Positions 34,318-43,191 of a stretch of DNA of 44,943 bases are shown piece after piece (the stretch's first letter is position 1; each line of letters begins with the position of its first letter). This stretch comes from Syntrophales bacterium. GTDB taxonomy: Bacteria; Desulfobacterota; Syntrophia; Syntrophales; Fen-1087. The notes beneath the pieces are model-generated. The model worked only from the letters and a program-made list of their open reading frames with translations, was not told where the DNA came from and ran no database searches. A program made the translations under genes and the position numbers. The DNA is taken from contig JAUSOK010000067.1 in assembly GCA_030656035.1 (NCBI GenBank), positions 1 through 44,943 of the forward strand, in the 5' to 3' direction.

Positions 34318-37300
34318 CTATTGTGAATTTGTATCATACTCCTGCAGCTTATGCACACGCAAGACCTCATTCCCCCGTGGATCGATCACCTTGACGGCGA
34401 TCCGGCTGTGGTTGCCTGCCGTAAAAGGCAGCGAAACCGTTCCGGAGAGCTTCGCGAAGGCTTCTTCGTCTAAAGCGCTGCCAAGGGCCTTGCCCAGCTT
34501 TTCCCAAGCGCTCTTGTCCGGGAAGAAGGCCTGGCAGACGCAGAAGCAGCGGCCATCATAGTCGCTGTCCAGGAACCACGCCGCCACCTTCTCCGCCCCT
34601 GTCGAGCGGACGGCGTTCGTCACGGGATCGTAGATGTCCACGCCTTCCATGTGAACAACGTATTGTCCGTCTTCCTGGTGCTCAAGGCGGGTTCGGGGTG
34701 ATCCGGAGACCGTGAAGAGCTGGCTGGAAACTGTGGTTTTGAGGAGGTCGCCCATGTTTACGTCCGGGCGGATTTGGGCCATGTGCAGCTTGATCGCCGG
34801 GTCTTCCACCTCCTGGATCGTCACCTGGGCCTGGGCGTCGAAGCTGAAGGCGGCGAAGACCAGCTCGTCGAAGCCGCGCCGGGCGGCGATGCGGATGCCC
34901 TCCTCCACGATGCGCGTGGTCAGTGGGCCGTACTGCGGCCCGAAGATCACGGCAACCGATCGTTCATCCGCTCCCTCGCCCCAAGTCCCCTTCGCATGAA
35001 TCGTCGAACCGTCGGCCGGGGCCTCCAGTGTTGTAAACTTCATAATCTTGTTGTCGGGAAAACGGACGCCGTCACCGCGCAGAAGGCGGATCATGCGGTC
35101 CAGATAGGCCTCGGTATTTTGCGCTTCCGACCGAACGGACCCCTCGCCTTCATCGAAGGTTTCCATTTCACCCGGCGCACCGCCGATGGGCGTCTCGTCC
35201 GCATCCTCTCCGGTGTCGATGCTCTCCTCCGCCGGGATGACCCCCTCCATCGTGAACGGCCCGGCGACGCGCACCCGGTTCCGCTCCAGGAAGGGCTGAT
35301 CCACCAGTTCCTCCTGGTCGGCCCGGGCGGCGATGCAGGCGTTGACCTCGTCCATCTTCTGACGCCAGGCCGTGCGATAAGCCGTCAGGGCTTCTTGCAG
35401 CGCCTGTGGCCAGTCGGGATCGGTATCGAAAGGCACTTCCCATTCCTTCCATTCCTTTTCAGACAGCCGCCAGCGCCGCGTGTCGGCATTTGTAACTGCT
35501 CGTTTTCCATCGTGTTTTTGCTTAATTTCCAGTTTGGCGAGGAGTTTTTGGCGGATCGCCTTCGTGGCGGTCTGCACAAGCGCCGCATTGATCGCCGCCA
35601 GCTTTTCAGCGAGGATCGGCGCCCATTTATCAAAGATCGGATCGAGGGCCTGGTTCCGGGCGATGCTCTTCAGTGTGACGTGGGGAACGATTTTGCAGTC
35701 AAAGGTGCAGGCACCAGGAATCTGCCCCTCCGGATCGGTCAGCCAGGAGCCGTCGGGATTCCGTTGAACGTCCCCGGCGCTCGTGGGCCGAAGACGGTAG
35801 TAATCGAATTTTGCCGTCAGAAGCCGTTGCCGGGCGATGGCCAGGGCCACGCGGCTCACGTCTAAGGTAATCCAGCGCCGCCCCCACTGCTCGGCCACAT
35901 ACGCCGTCGTCCCCGACCCGCAGGTCGGATCGAGAACCAGATCGCCGGGGTCGGTGGTCATGAGAAGACAGCGTTGAATAACTTTCGTTGTCGTCTGCAC
36001 AACATATTTCTTATCTTGTTCCGCTGTTCCCATTGTGTCAGACCAGAGATTCCCGATCGATGTCGCGGGAAAATCGTCTAAGCACATCTTGTAATTGACG
36101 AATTCGCGAGTCGAAAGAAGCCGTTCACTCCTGATCAGGCGATCCATGCCAACGGTGTTTGTCTTCCATCCTCCCTTCGATGGCCGAAGGTTATGACCTT
36201 CAAGTTGGAACTCAAACGTTGTCGATTCACTCGGTGTCTGTGATGTGAGCGGTCCTCCAAGGAAAACACGGCTGTTTACTGGAATTAATGATGGATTGTG
36301 CACCTCTTCGTCTCGAAGGGGCCTTATTTCACCAGATGGTAATTCGATTCTGGAGTAACGTTCTCCCGAACCTTCGCCTATTATCTTTTCAAGAAACAAT
36401 GGCGTATATTTAATCTGTGAACGATTTTTCGCATACCAAAGTATAAAGTCGGAAACGTTGTCAATCAACTCCTGACCCATACCACCAGTTTTCTTAACAG
36501 TTATCACAGACACAAAAGAATCGGGTCTGAATATCTCGTCGAGAACTGAGCGGACGCGATGCAAATTCTCATCGCTTATCTGAACAAAAACACTCCCCGT
36601 ATCCGCCAGGAGTTCCTTGCACAGCAGCAGCCGGTCACGGAGGTAGGAAAGGTAGGAGTGGACGCCGAGGGTCCAGGTGTCGCGGTAGGCCTTGACCATC
36701 TCCGGCTCGCGGGTGAGGTCTTCGTCCCTGTCCTTCACGTCACGACGGCCGACCTCGGGCTGGAAGTTGCTGGCGTACTTGATGCCGTAGGGCGGGTCCA
36801 TGTAGATCATCTGCACCTTGCCGGCCAGGGCCTCGCGACGGGCCAGCGACGCCATCACGGCGAGGGAATCGCCCAAGATCATCCGGTTTGTCCAGTCCAT
36901 CGGGTGCTTGTAGAACTGCACCGCCTCGCGGTATTCATGTTCCGGATCAGCGAAGAGGTCGCGCTGAATGTCCTCCCGCCGGGCGACCTTGAGGATCGCC
37001 TGCGTGGAGATGCGCTCGTGGATGTGCAGGGCCACGGGATCGGCGACACACCACTGCTGCTCGCGCTTTCCCGCCCACTCCAGCCACGGCTCATGATTCC
37101 GGAAGGCCTCCTGGAGGCGCTTCATCTCCTCCGGTTCGAGCTTCCGTTTTCCCGCCGCATCAATGAGTGCAGTGATGTCGTCAGACTTGCCGGTTCCATC
37201 AAACCGCAGCGCCGGCGTCAGATGCGGGTTGTAGGCCCATTTGATCCGCTTTTCCCTGGCGATCTCCCCCCGCGCCTCCAACCCCGCTGGCGGAATATTC

Positions 37301-37377
37301 AACCTCGTAACATTCTTATGCCGGTAATCCACCACATTCTCCCCGGGCCGCCTCACATCCGTTTTCCGTTTCCTCAT
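34318..37377 (-). CDS. Site-specific DNA methyltransferase, type III Mod-like (beta-class N6-adenine)
   Basis: 'MIYMDPPYGIKYASNFQ' (motif IV) precedes 'DLVLDPTCGSGTTAYVAEQWGRRWITLDVSRVALAIARQR' (motif I), beta-class order; adjacent to the Res-like gene. Confidence 0.94.
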   Translation of the reverse strand: MRKRKTDVRRPGENVVDYRHKNVTRLNIPPAGLEARGEIAREKRIKWAYNPHLTPALRFDGTGKSDDITALIDAAGKRKLEPEEMKRLQEAFRNHEPWLEWAGKREQQWCVADPVALHIHERISTQAILKVARREDIQRDLFADPEHEYREAVQFYKHPMDWTNRMILGDSLAVMASLARREALAGKVQMIYMDPPYGIKYASNFQPEVGRRDVKDRDEDLTREPEMVKAYRDTWTLGVHSYLSYLRDRLLLCKELLADTGSVFVQISDENLHRVRSVLDEIFRPDSFVSVITVKKTGGMGQELIDNVSDFILWYAKNRSQIKYTPLFLEKIIGEGSGERYSRIELPSGEIRPLRDEEVHNPSLIPVNSRVFLGGPLTSQTPSESTTFEFQLEGHNLRPSKGGWKTNTVGMDRLIRSERLLSTREFVNYKMCLDDFPATSIGNLWSDTMGTAEQDKKYVVQTTTKVIQRCLLMTTDPGDLVLDPTCGSGTTAYVAEQWGRRWITLDVSRVALAIARQRLLTAKFDYYRLRPTSAGDVQRNPDGSWLTDPEGQIPGACTFDCKIVPHVTLKSIARNQALDPIFDKWAPILAEKLAAINAALVQTATKAIRQKLLAKLEIKQKHDGKRAVTNADTRRWRLSEKEWKEWEVPFDTDPDWPQALQEALTAYRTAWRQKMDEVNACIAARADQEELVDQPFLERNRVRVAGPFTMEGVIPAEESIDTGEDADETPIGGAPGEMETFDEGEGSVRSEAQNTEAYLDRMIRLLRGDGVRFPDNKIMKFTTLEAPADGSTIHAKGTWGEGADERSVAVIFGPQYGPLTTRIVEEGIRIAARRGFDELVFAAFSFDAQAQVTIQEVEDPAIKLHMAQIRPDVNMGDLLKTTVSSQLFTVSGSPRTRLEHQEDGQYVVHMEGVDIYDPVTNAVRSTGAEKVAAWFLDSDYDGRCFCVCQAFFPDKSAWEKLGKALGSALDEEAFAKLSGTVSLPFTAGNHSRIAVKVIDPRGNEVLRVHKLQEYDTNSQ

Positions 37378-37426
37378 GAATTTACCTCAATAATTTCGCT
37401 GTGGAGAATAGAATAATTTTATGATA

Positions 37427-38374
37427 TCATTTAGTTACGTCGTCAACAATCAACTTAGAAATGATTGTCTTTAACGGACGATTCTGCTTAAACTGATCTG
37501 TCAAAAAACTGAGAGAAATTAAACAGCGGCCATCACCATAAGAACAAAAGAACAGGGGCGTCATGTCCCTTCCGTTTACCTTAATAGGAACAATTACAGA
37601 ATCAACATTTCCTTCAACAAAAACTGCTCTGCTTGCAAGAAGACTCGACATGATATTATCACAACTAATATAGCGGTTATCAATTTGAACCGCCCAGACT
37701 GGCGGTCCCAGTGACTCCACATTGTTAACCCTTAAGGCCAGTTCCTTCATCAGGGGGACTTGCTGAAAATAGCGGACTTCTTCTCCCGCAACTCCGTAGA
37801 CTGCTGGCGTTCTATCAAGGCTCCGTTTTAGCCAGGGGTTATATGCCCAGTATGTGGGAATATCCGCTACATTCACAAATAAACCCCCTTGCCTTATATA
37901 TTCTAATATTTTGTTATACATAGGGAATCCGTCAAAGCTTGTCTCAGGATAATTACCTCCGAAGGGATTTATGACAGCATCATATGAATCCAAAGGAGCA
38001 TCGGCGTAAATGAGCTTTGTCGTGATCCTTTTCCCAAATGATTTTGCGGTATTCTGAACCTCGTTAACCCATTCTTCCGGAGAAATGTCAGACCAAGCCA
38101 TCGGAATAAGGTCTTTTCCAGAATGAGAAATTCCGCAAAGTATACCAACCTTTGGAGGAAGCCATTGTAAGGATCGAAATTTTAATCGCGTTTTTTTAAG
38201 AGCTCTTTCAATGACGCCAAATCCAGACAATATTAAGAAAACCGCCAGTAAAAAAATGACAATGGCACCCCCTGAACCTTCAGGAAACAGGCGGTGCATG
38301 CTCGACCCAACAATGCTAAGGGCCATTGCACCAACGGCAATGGCTAAATTACGAAGAAGTTGATTTGATTCCAT
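37427..38374 (-). CDS. Hypothetical 2-TM membrane protein with soluble alpha/beta (GATase-like?) domain
   Basis: Two hydrophobic segments 'LAIAVGAMALSIVGSSM' and 'GGAIVIFLLAVFLILSGFGVI', then 'VGILCGISHSGK...YDAVINPFGGNYPETSFDGFPMYNKILEYIRQGGLFVNVADIPTYWAYN'. Confidence 0.78.
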   Translation of the reverse strand: MESNQLLRNLAIAVGAMALSIVGSSMHRLFPEGSGGAIVIFLLAVFLILSGFGVIERALKKTRLKFRSLQWLPPKVGILCGISHSGKDLIPMAWSDISPEEWVNEVQNTAKSFGKRITTKLIYADAPLDSYDAVINPFGGNYPETSFDGFPMYNKILEYIRQGGLFVNVADIPTYWAYNPWLKRSLDRTPAVYGVAGEEVRYFQQVPLMKELALRVNNVESLGPPVWAVQIDNRYISCDNIMSSLLASRAVFVEGNVDSVIVPIKVNGRDMTPLFFCSYGDGRCLISLSFLTDQFKQNRPLKTIISKLIVDDVTK

Positions 38375-38394
38375 CTGGACTCGCTCAATGATAT

Positions 38395-38511
38395 TTAGAG
38401 GAGGGTATTGGTGTCATAGCAAATGAGCACACCAATGGCTCCGGGCCTTGGGTTGTTCTTATTCTTACTGCAACCATCCGTGTAAAGGCATATGTGGTTG
38501 AATGTTCCCAT
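38395..38511 (-). pseudogene. Possible truncated RNase HI-like N-terminal fragment
   Basis: 'MGTFNHICLYTDGCSKNKNNPRPGAIGVLICYDTNTLL*' resembles the RNase H start '(I/L)YTDG.s.gNPGP.g.Gvvl' but ends after about 38 aa. Confidence 0.45.
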
Positions 38512-38531
38512 CACCCTCCTTGATTCAACAT

Positions 38532-39290
38532 CTATCGAAGATTGAACATAGAGTTTCTTTGGTAAATACCGCCACCATCCTCCGGCATTTCGCCATACGT
38601 TGCGCCGTCCAAAAGTCTGCCGGACTTCTTCTTGTTGACGCCGCCCCATTGTTTAAAGAAGAAAGGAACTTTTGCGTCATGGCATTGTTGCTGGATGTCG
38701 ATCACCCAGCTTTTGTTCATGGGCCGGGCGCCGGGACCGCTTTCCCCGCCGACGATTACCCAATCGACCTTTGTAAGATCCATATCGGGTATCGGGCTTA
38801 ACAGCGGTTCCAGCGAAAGAAACCTGACTGCCGCCGGTACATTGCGAAGATATTCAAGCCTGTAAAGGTAGGCGGCGCTCTCCACCGTCACGCCCATCCA
38901 GATGTTCTCCGTCCAGTTCAGCGACGGCGCAAGGTCGGCAAGACGTTCCGCCCTCTTGGTCAGAATCTGAAACCGGTGCCGATACGCATTGTTCATGACT
39001 TCAAAGACCTGTTGAATGAAGGAGAGGGGAACCTCGTTGTGAAAAAGATCGCCCATGGAATTGACAAAGATCATATGGGGGTTTTTCCATTTCAAGGGAA
39101 TATTCAAGGCATGAGGATGCAAGGTTACCTGAAATCCGTTGGCGTAGTTTTTCTGCCCCATCGCTTTGAGCCGGAGGGCCATGCGTTCGGCATAACAATG
39201 GGCGCATCCCTCGCTGATCCTGGTGCAGCCGGTGACCGGGTTCCAGGTCGATTCCGTCCATTCAATCGTTGAATTTGCAGCCATCTTCAC
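38532..39290 (-). CDS. DUF5131 / phage Gp37-Gp68 family protein (radical-SAM-like, three-Cys motif)
   Basis: 'TIEWTESTWNPVTGCTRISEGCAHCYAERMA', 'MIFVNSMGDLFHNEVPLSFIQQVFEVM', 'VDWVIVGGESGPGARPMNKSWV', 'VPFFFKQWGG'. Confidence 0.94.
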   Translation of the reverse strand: MKMAANSTIEWTESTWNPVTGCTRISEGCAHCYAERMALRLKAMGQKNYANGFQVTLHPHALNIPLKWKNPHMIFVNSMGDLFHNEVPLSFIQQVFEVMNNAYRHRFQILTKRAERLADLAPSLNWTENIWMGVTVESAAYLYRLEYLRNVPAAVRFLSLEPLLSPIPDMDLTKVDWVIVGGESGPGARPMNKSWVIDIQQQCHDAKVPFFFKQWGGVNKKKSGRLLDGATYGEMPEDGGGIYQRNSMFNLR

Positions 39291-40420
39291 TCTTTCCTAT
39301 CCGGAAATGTTGCGAGAACATCGTCGGCAAATGTCCCTTTTCTTCGTTTTGATCTGTCTGGTTCTGCAGTTATCTTCCCATTATTCTCCAATGTTTTCAA
39401 TGCTTCTTTATAATTCGATTTGATATAGGGCGTATCGACACTGTGTTTTTCATAGATATCCTGCATGGAAAGCGTACGCCCGGCAAATTGATCTAGCAGC
39501 ACGTCCTGCAAATCATCAAGTGGCCTTGACAACTGAAACAGCAGGCTCTGTTTCGGCAGAAAATCCGCAGGGCTATATTCGAATGAGGGGACACCCTGCT
39601 CGGCCCCTGAGCTCTCCTTTGCCATAATCCCCTTCATGATATCGTAGCCGCGGAAGTCCTTGCTGACAAAAATCAGGTGATGACTTGTGCGCTTCCCCTT
39701 CGCATCCTTGAAGCGGAAGGGCAGGGTATAGCGACCACCATACGATTTGATCGCCTGGCAGAGCTCCTCGACGATCATCAGTTCCCGTTGCGCAGGATTG
39801 TCCCATTCATGTTTTTTCCTTAATACATCCGCCCGCACTTCACCGAAGAGAGAATCCATGCGCTGCTTGACCATGGGATTGCTCAGGCCCATGCTGATCC
39901 TGTTGTAATTGAAAAAGAAAAGGCAGTCGCACCCCCAATCCTTCAAGACGGAATTGACCAAGCGAAGCGTAAGTCCTTTATAGCCGAAGGGATCCACAAA
40001 AAACAGAGTGGGAACGAGTGACATCCCTTCGAACATCTTGACGATCTCTTCTCCGACTTCTTCATTTTTTACCTGAGGCTTATACTTCAGGTTTTCGATT
40101 CCGGGAATTTCCGCAATGGCCTTCTCCAGTGACCGGGTATTGTCTTCATCCTTGTCGTTAAAAAGGGTCACAAGACGATCCCGAATATCGGGTTTCTCGA
40201 TGGCTTTCTGGAGTATCTTCAGGGGAGTAGACGGAGAACCGTCTTCATAGCGCCCCGGTCCGGCAAAAAGATCGATGTAGGCAATTTTCTGAGGCTGATG
40301 GGGGTTTCTTTTCTGTGTGTTGACGATGACGCTCGCCCATGCATCGAAGTATTTGGCGACAATCGTCGCTTTCACGAGAGATTGCTCGGTTTGTTCATCG
40401 AAGAAGCTATTGGCTGTCAT
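39287..40420 (-). CDS. tcmP: Three-Cys-motif partner protein TcmP
   Basis: 'KIAYIDLFAGPGRYEDGSPSTPLKIL' and 'TLFFVDPFGYKGLTLRLVNSVL' with ATGA overlap to the DUF5131 gene, matching the known pairing. Confidence 0.9.
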   Translation of the reverse strand: MTANSFFDEQTEQSLVKATIVAKYFDAWASVIVNTQKRNPHQPQKIAYIDLFAGPGRYEDGSPSTPLKILQKAIEKPDIRDRLVTLFNDKDEDNTRSLEKAIAEIPGIENLKYKPQVKNEEVGEEIVKMFEGMSLVPTLFFVDPFGYKGLTLRLVNSVLKDWGCDCLFFFNYNRISMGLSNPMVKQRMDSLFGEVRADVLRKKHEWDNPAQRELMIVEELCQAIKSYGGRYTLPFRFKDAKGKRTSHHLIFVSKDFRGYDIMKGIMAKESSGAEQGVPSFEYSPADFLPKQSLLFQLSRPLDDLQDVLLDQFAGRTLSMQDIYEKHSVDTPYIKSNYKEALKTLENNGKITAEPDRSKRRKGTFADDVLATFPDRKE

Positions 40421-40579
40421 GGATGAACCTCACTTTGTCTCAGACACCACACTTCGTTAATTCTTTTTCACATCCTTTGGCACTACGCTTCCCGGTGCCC
40501 ATACTACCCTCTTTTTTACCATCTCTTGTTGAGTCATGGCCCTTAATTGCCCTTTTGGCCAACGGGGACCCGTATGGAC

Positions 40580-40597
40580 ATTCCCATATTCTTTCCT
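40580..40597. repeat. Direct repeat copy 1: ATTCCCATATTCTTTCCT
   Basis: Exact 18-nt match to 41203-41220. Confidence 0.7.
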
Positions 40598-40653
40598 ACA
40601 TTAACGTGGGAATGACCGCCTTCAGCCTTTTCTCCTCCATTTGGCGTCTCTGC

Positions 40654-41202
40654 CTAATTCGAGGCTTTAAATAAACCGTAATAATCGTCACAGAGACTGT
40701 CATGGTAACCCCAACCGATGCCATTGGAGGATAGCATTATTTTCTTCAATCTTTCCCTGAAATTACCCTGTTCATGGTCAGGAAGGGTGAGGACTTTTTT
40801 GATTGCCTGACCATAAACCTCCATAAGGGAATCATAAAAGTCTTCGTCAATATCGCCGTAATAGAGCGTAAATTTGTGCCCGCATTCCACAAAGTAGGTC
40901 AACAATTCAGCTTCGCCTTTTGTATCACGGATTGCCTTGGAATAATCGCTGATAGCCCGCTTTGCTCGAAGTATCCGGACAGACTCATTCGGGATATCGG
41001 GATACATGCATTCTTTTATGATTTTTTTATAAGGCGCCAAGAGGTCATCTCCGATTGAGAGACGGGCATGCAAGAAGTCTTGGTTGTTTTTCGACAAATT
41101 GTATATGTCTGAAATCAGTTCGAGTAAGTCCGGATGATCGAAGCACTCAAGCGCTGTTTTCACATCAGACCAGGATGGCATTTGCTTCTTTCTGTTTCTC
41201 AT
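40654..41202 (-). CDS. DUF6155-like hypothetical protein
   Basis: 'MPSWSDVKTALECFDHPDLLELISDIYNLSKNNQDFLHARL...YFVECGHKFTLYYGDIDEDFYDSLMEVYGQAI' resembles DUF6155; start at internal Met (41202) preceded by AGGAAAG. Confidence 0.72.
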   Translation of the reverse strand: MRNRKKQMPSWSDVKTALECFDHPDLLELISDIYNLSKNNQDFLHARLSIGDDLLAPYKKIIKECMYPDIPNESVRILRAKRAISDYSKAIRDTKGEAELLTYFVECGHKFTLYYGDIDEDFYDSLMEVYGQAIKKVLTLPDHEQGNFRERLKKIMLSSNGIGWGYHDSLCDDYYGLFKASN

Positions 41203-41220
41203 ATTCCCATATTCTTTCCT
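41203..41220. repeat. Direct repeat copy 2: ATTCCCATATTCTTTCCT, immediately upstream of the DUF6155-like ATG
   Basis: Exact 18-nt match to 40580-40597. Confidence 0.7.
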
Positions 41221-41407
41221 TGATGGAATTAAGCGTTTATACACACAACAATTGGAAAACGCAAAGAAAAATCGAGTCGGAGCATGAACGTATCCAATCC
41301 GTCGCACCGGATTTCCAGACCGGAAAAGGCGCAGCGGTAAATTTGCCGGTTGTTAAAAAGCGACCCCTGTGATACACAAAACGCCACTTCAGACGGGTGC
41401 GGTCAAC

Positions 41408-42202
41408 ATGCAGGATATCCTTAAAAAAGTACAGATCCATATGCCCTTTCACATGCTGCGGGACAGGTATCTGCCGATGGTCCTCAAGGAGCGCATCAAT
41501 CCGGAGATCAGCTTCAACCACGAAACGCTCGATCGGTTTCGCCCGGACGATTACAGGAAAGTCGCCGCTGCGCTGCTCGATGCCGGGCTGACGACGACGA
41601 TCCACGCCCCCTTTATGGATCTGAGGCCCGGCGCGCTTGATCAGAAAATCCGCCGGGCGACGGCGGACCGCCTGCGGCAGGTCTTCGATCTCGCGCCCGA
41701 TTTCCGGCCCCGTTCGATCGTCTGCCATCCCTCCTTTGACGGACGCTACTATGTCTCCACCGAGGCGCTGTGGCTGGAAAACAGCATCGATACATGGCGG
41801 CCCTTCCTGGCCCTGGCCGAGGCGATGGATACCCTTATTGCCTTGGAAAATGTTTACGAAACGGATCCCCACCTTCTGAAAGAACTGCTTTGTTCCTTGC
41901 GTTCCCCTCATATCTGTTTCTGCTTTGACACCGGCCATTTCAATGTCTTCGCCAAAGCGCCCCTCGAAGACTGGATCAGCCAGTTGGGTGCCATGACCGG
42001 CCAGCTTCACCTGCACGACAATCACGGGATCACCGACGAACATCTGCCGCCGGGAGAGGGCAATTTCCCCTTTGGCGACCTTCTGCAGAAACTCAGGGAT
42101 ATGGGGCGGCGCCCGATCATCACGCTGGAAGCCCATTCGGAGCAACATTTCCGGCGAAGCCTGGAGAATATCAAAACGATGAAACTGCTTGCACAGATGT
42201 GA
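41408..42202 (+). CDS. Sugar phosphate isomerase/epimerase (xylose isomerase-like TIM barrel)
   Basis: 'LTTTIHAPFMDLRPGA', 'IALENVYETDPHLLKELL', 'ICFCFDTGHFNVF', 'QLHLHDNHG', 'PIITLEAHSE'; upstream start at 41369 is also possible. Confidence 0.88.
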   Translation: MQDILKKVQIHMPFHMLRDRYLPMVLKERINPEISFNHETLDRFRPDDYRKVAAALLDAGLTTTIHAPFMDLRPGALDQKIRRATADRLRQVFDLAPDFRPRSIVCHPSFDGRYYVSTEALWLENSIDTWRPFLALAEAMDTLIALENVYETDPHLLKELLCSLRSPHICFCFDTGHFNVFAKAPLEDWISQLGAMTGQLHLHDNHGITDEHLPPGEGNFPFGDLLQKLRDMGRRPIITLEAHSEQHFRRSLENIKTMKLLAQM

Positions 42203-42214
42203 GGCGCCCCGGAG

Positions 42215-43189
42215 ATGCTGCAATACATCGCGAAAAGGCTGCTTTTCATGGCGCCGCTTTTGGTCGGGATCACGATCATCTGCTTTGCGGTCATGCATCT
42301 GGCCCCCGGATCTCCCACCGATCTTCAGACCCAGATGAATCCGCGGGCATCCGCCGAGGCGCAGGAACGCCTGCGGGCCATGTACGACCTGGACAAGCCG
42401 CTCTATCACCAATACTGGATCTGGGTGAAAAAACTGGCTGTCCTTGATCTCGGTCAGTCCTTTTCCACGGATCACCGGCCCGTCGCGGATAAGATTCTGG
42501 AGCGGCTGCCCATCACGATCCTGCTGAATGTCCTCTCGCTGATCCTGATTCTGGCCATCGCCATTCCTATCGGCGTCCTGTCGGCTGTTCACCAGAACTC
42601 GCTTTTCGATAAATTGACGAGCGTCCTGGTCTTCGTCGGCTTCGCCACGCCCACGTTCTGGCTGGCGCTGCTGCTCATGATTCTGTTCGGCGTGCAACTC
42701 GGATGGCTGCCCATATCCGGCATCCGGTCCCTGAATTATGAGTATCTGCCTGCCGTGGCGGCATTCTGGGATCTGATCAAACATCTGATTCTGCCGGTCA
42801 TGCTCTCGGCCTTCGGCGGGCTCGCCGGCCTGTCCCGGTATATGCGCTCAAACATGCTGGAGGTCATCCGTCAGGACTATATCACGACGGCCCGCGCCAA
42901 GGGTCTCAGCGAGCGCGCGGTCATCTACAAACACGCCCTGAGGAACGCCCTGCTGCCCGTGATCACGATCCTGGGGCTGTCGATTCCGGGACTCATCGGC
43001 GGCAGCGTGATTTTCGAAACCATCTTTGCGATCCCCGGCATGGGGCAGCTCTTTTACATGTCCGTCATGGCACGGGACTACCCGGTCGTGATGGGCATCC
43101 TGTTCATCGGCGCCGTGCTGACGCTGCTGGGCAACCTGGTCGCCGACGTCTCCTATGCCGTCGCCGATCCGCGCATCCGGGTGTCGTAA
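42215..43189 (+). CDS. Dipeptide/oligopeptide-type ABC transporter permease (DppB/OppB-like)
   Basis: '[34 protein letters not shown]' N-terminus, '[58 protein letters not shown]' EAA loop. Confidence 0.96.
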   Translation: MLQYIAKRLLFMAPLLVGITIICFAVMHLAPGSPTDLQTQMNPRASAEAQERLRAMYDLDKPLYHQYWIWVKKLAVLDLGQSFSTDHRPVADKILERLPITILLNVLSLILILAIAIPIGVLSAVHQNSLFDKLTSVLVFVGFATPTFWLALLLMILFGVQLGWLPISGIRSLNYEYLPAVAAFWDLIKHLILPVMLSAFGGLAGLSRYMRSNMLEVIRQDYITTARAKGLSERAVIYKHALRNALLPVITILGLSIPGLIGGSVIFETIFAIPGMGQLFYMSVMARDYPVVMGILFIGAVLTLLGNLVADVSYAVADPRIRVS

Positions 43190-43191
43190 CC

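Noticed and set aside
34774-37416. Long plus-strand ORFs (34774-35865, 36559-37416) opposite mod
   Set aside because: Shadow ORFs of the methyltransferase; no independent motif support.
41237-42784. 515-aa minus-strand ORF covering the TIM-barrel and part of the permease gene
   Set aside because: Antisense to two well-supported genes; low-complexity RDGQ-rich translation.
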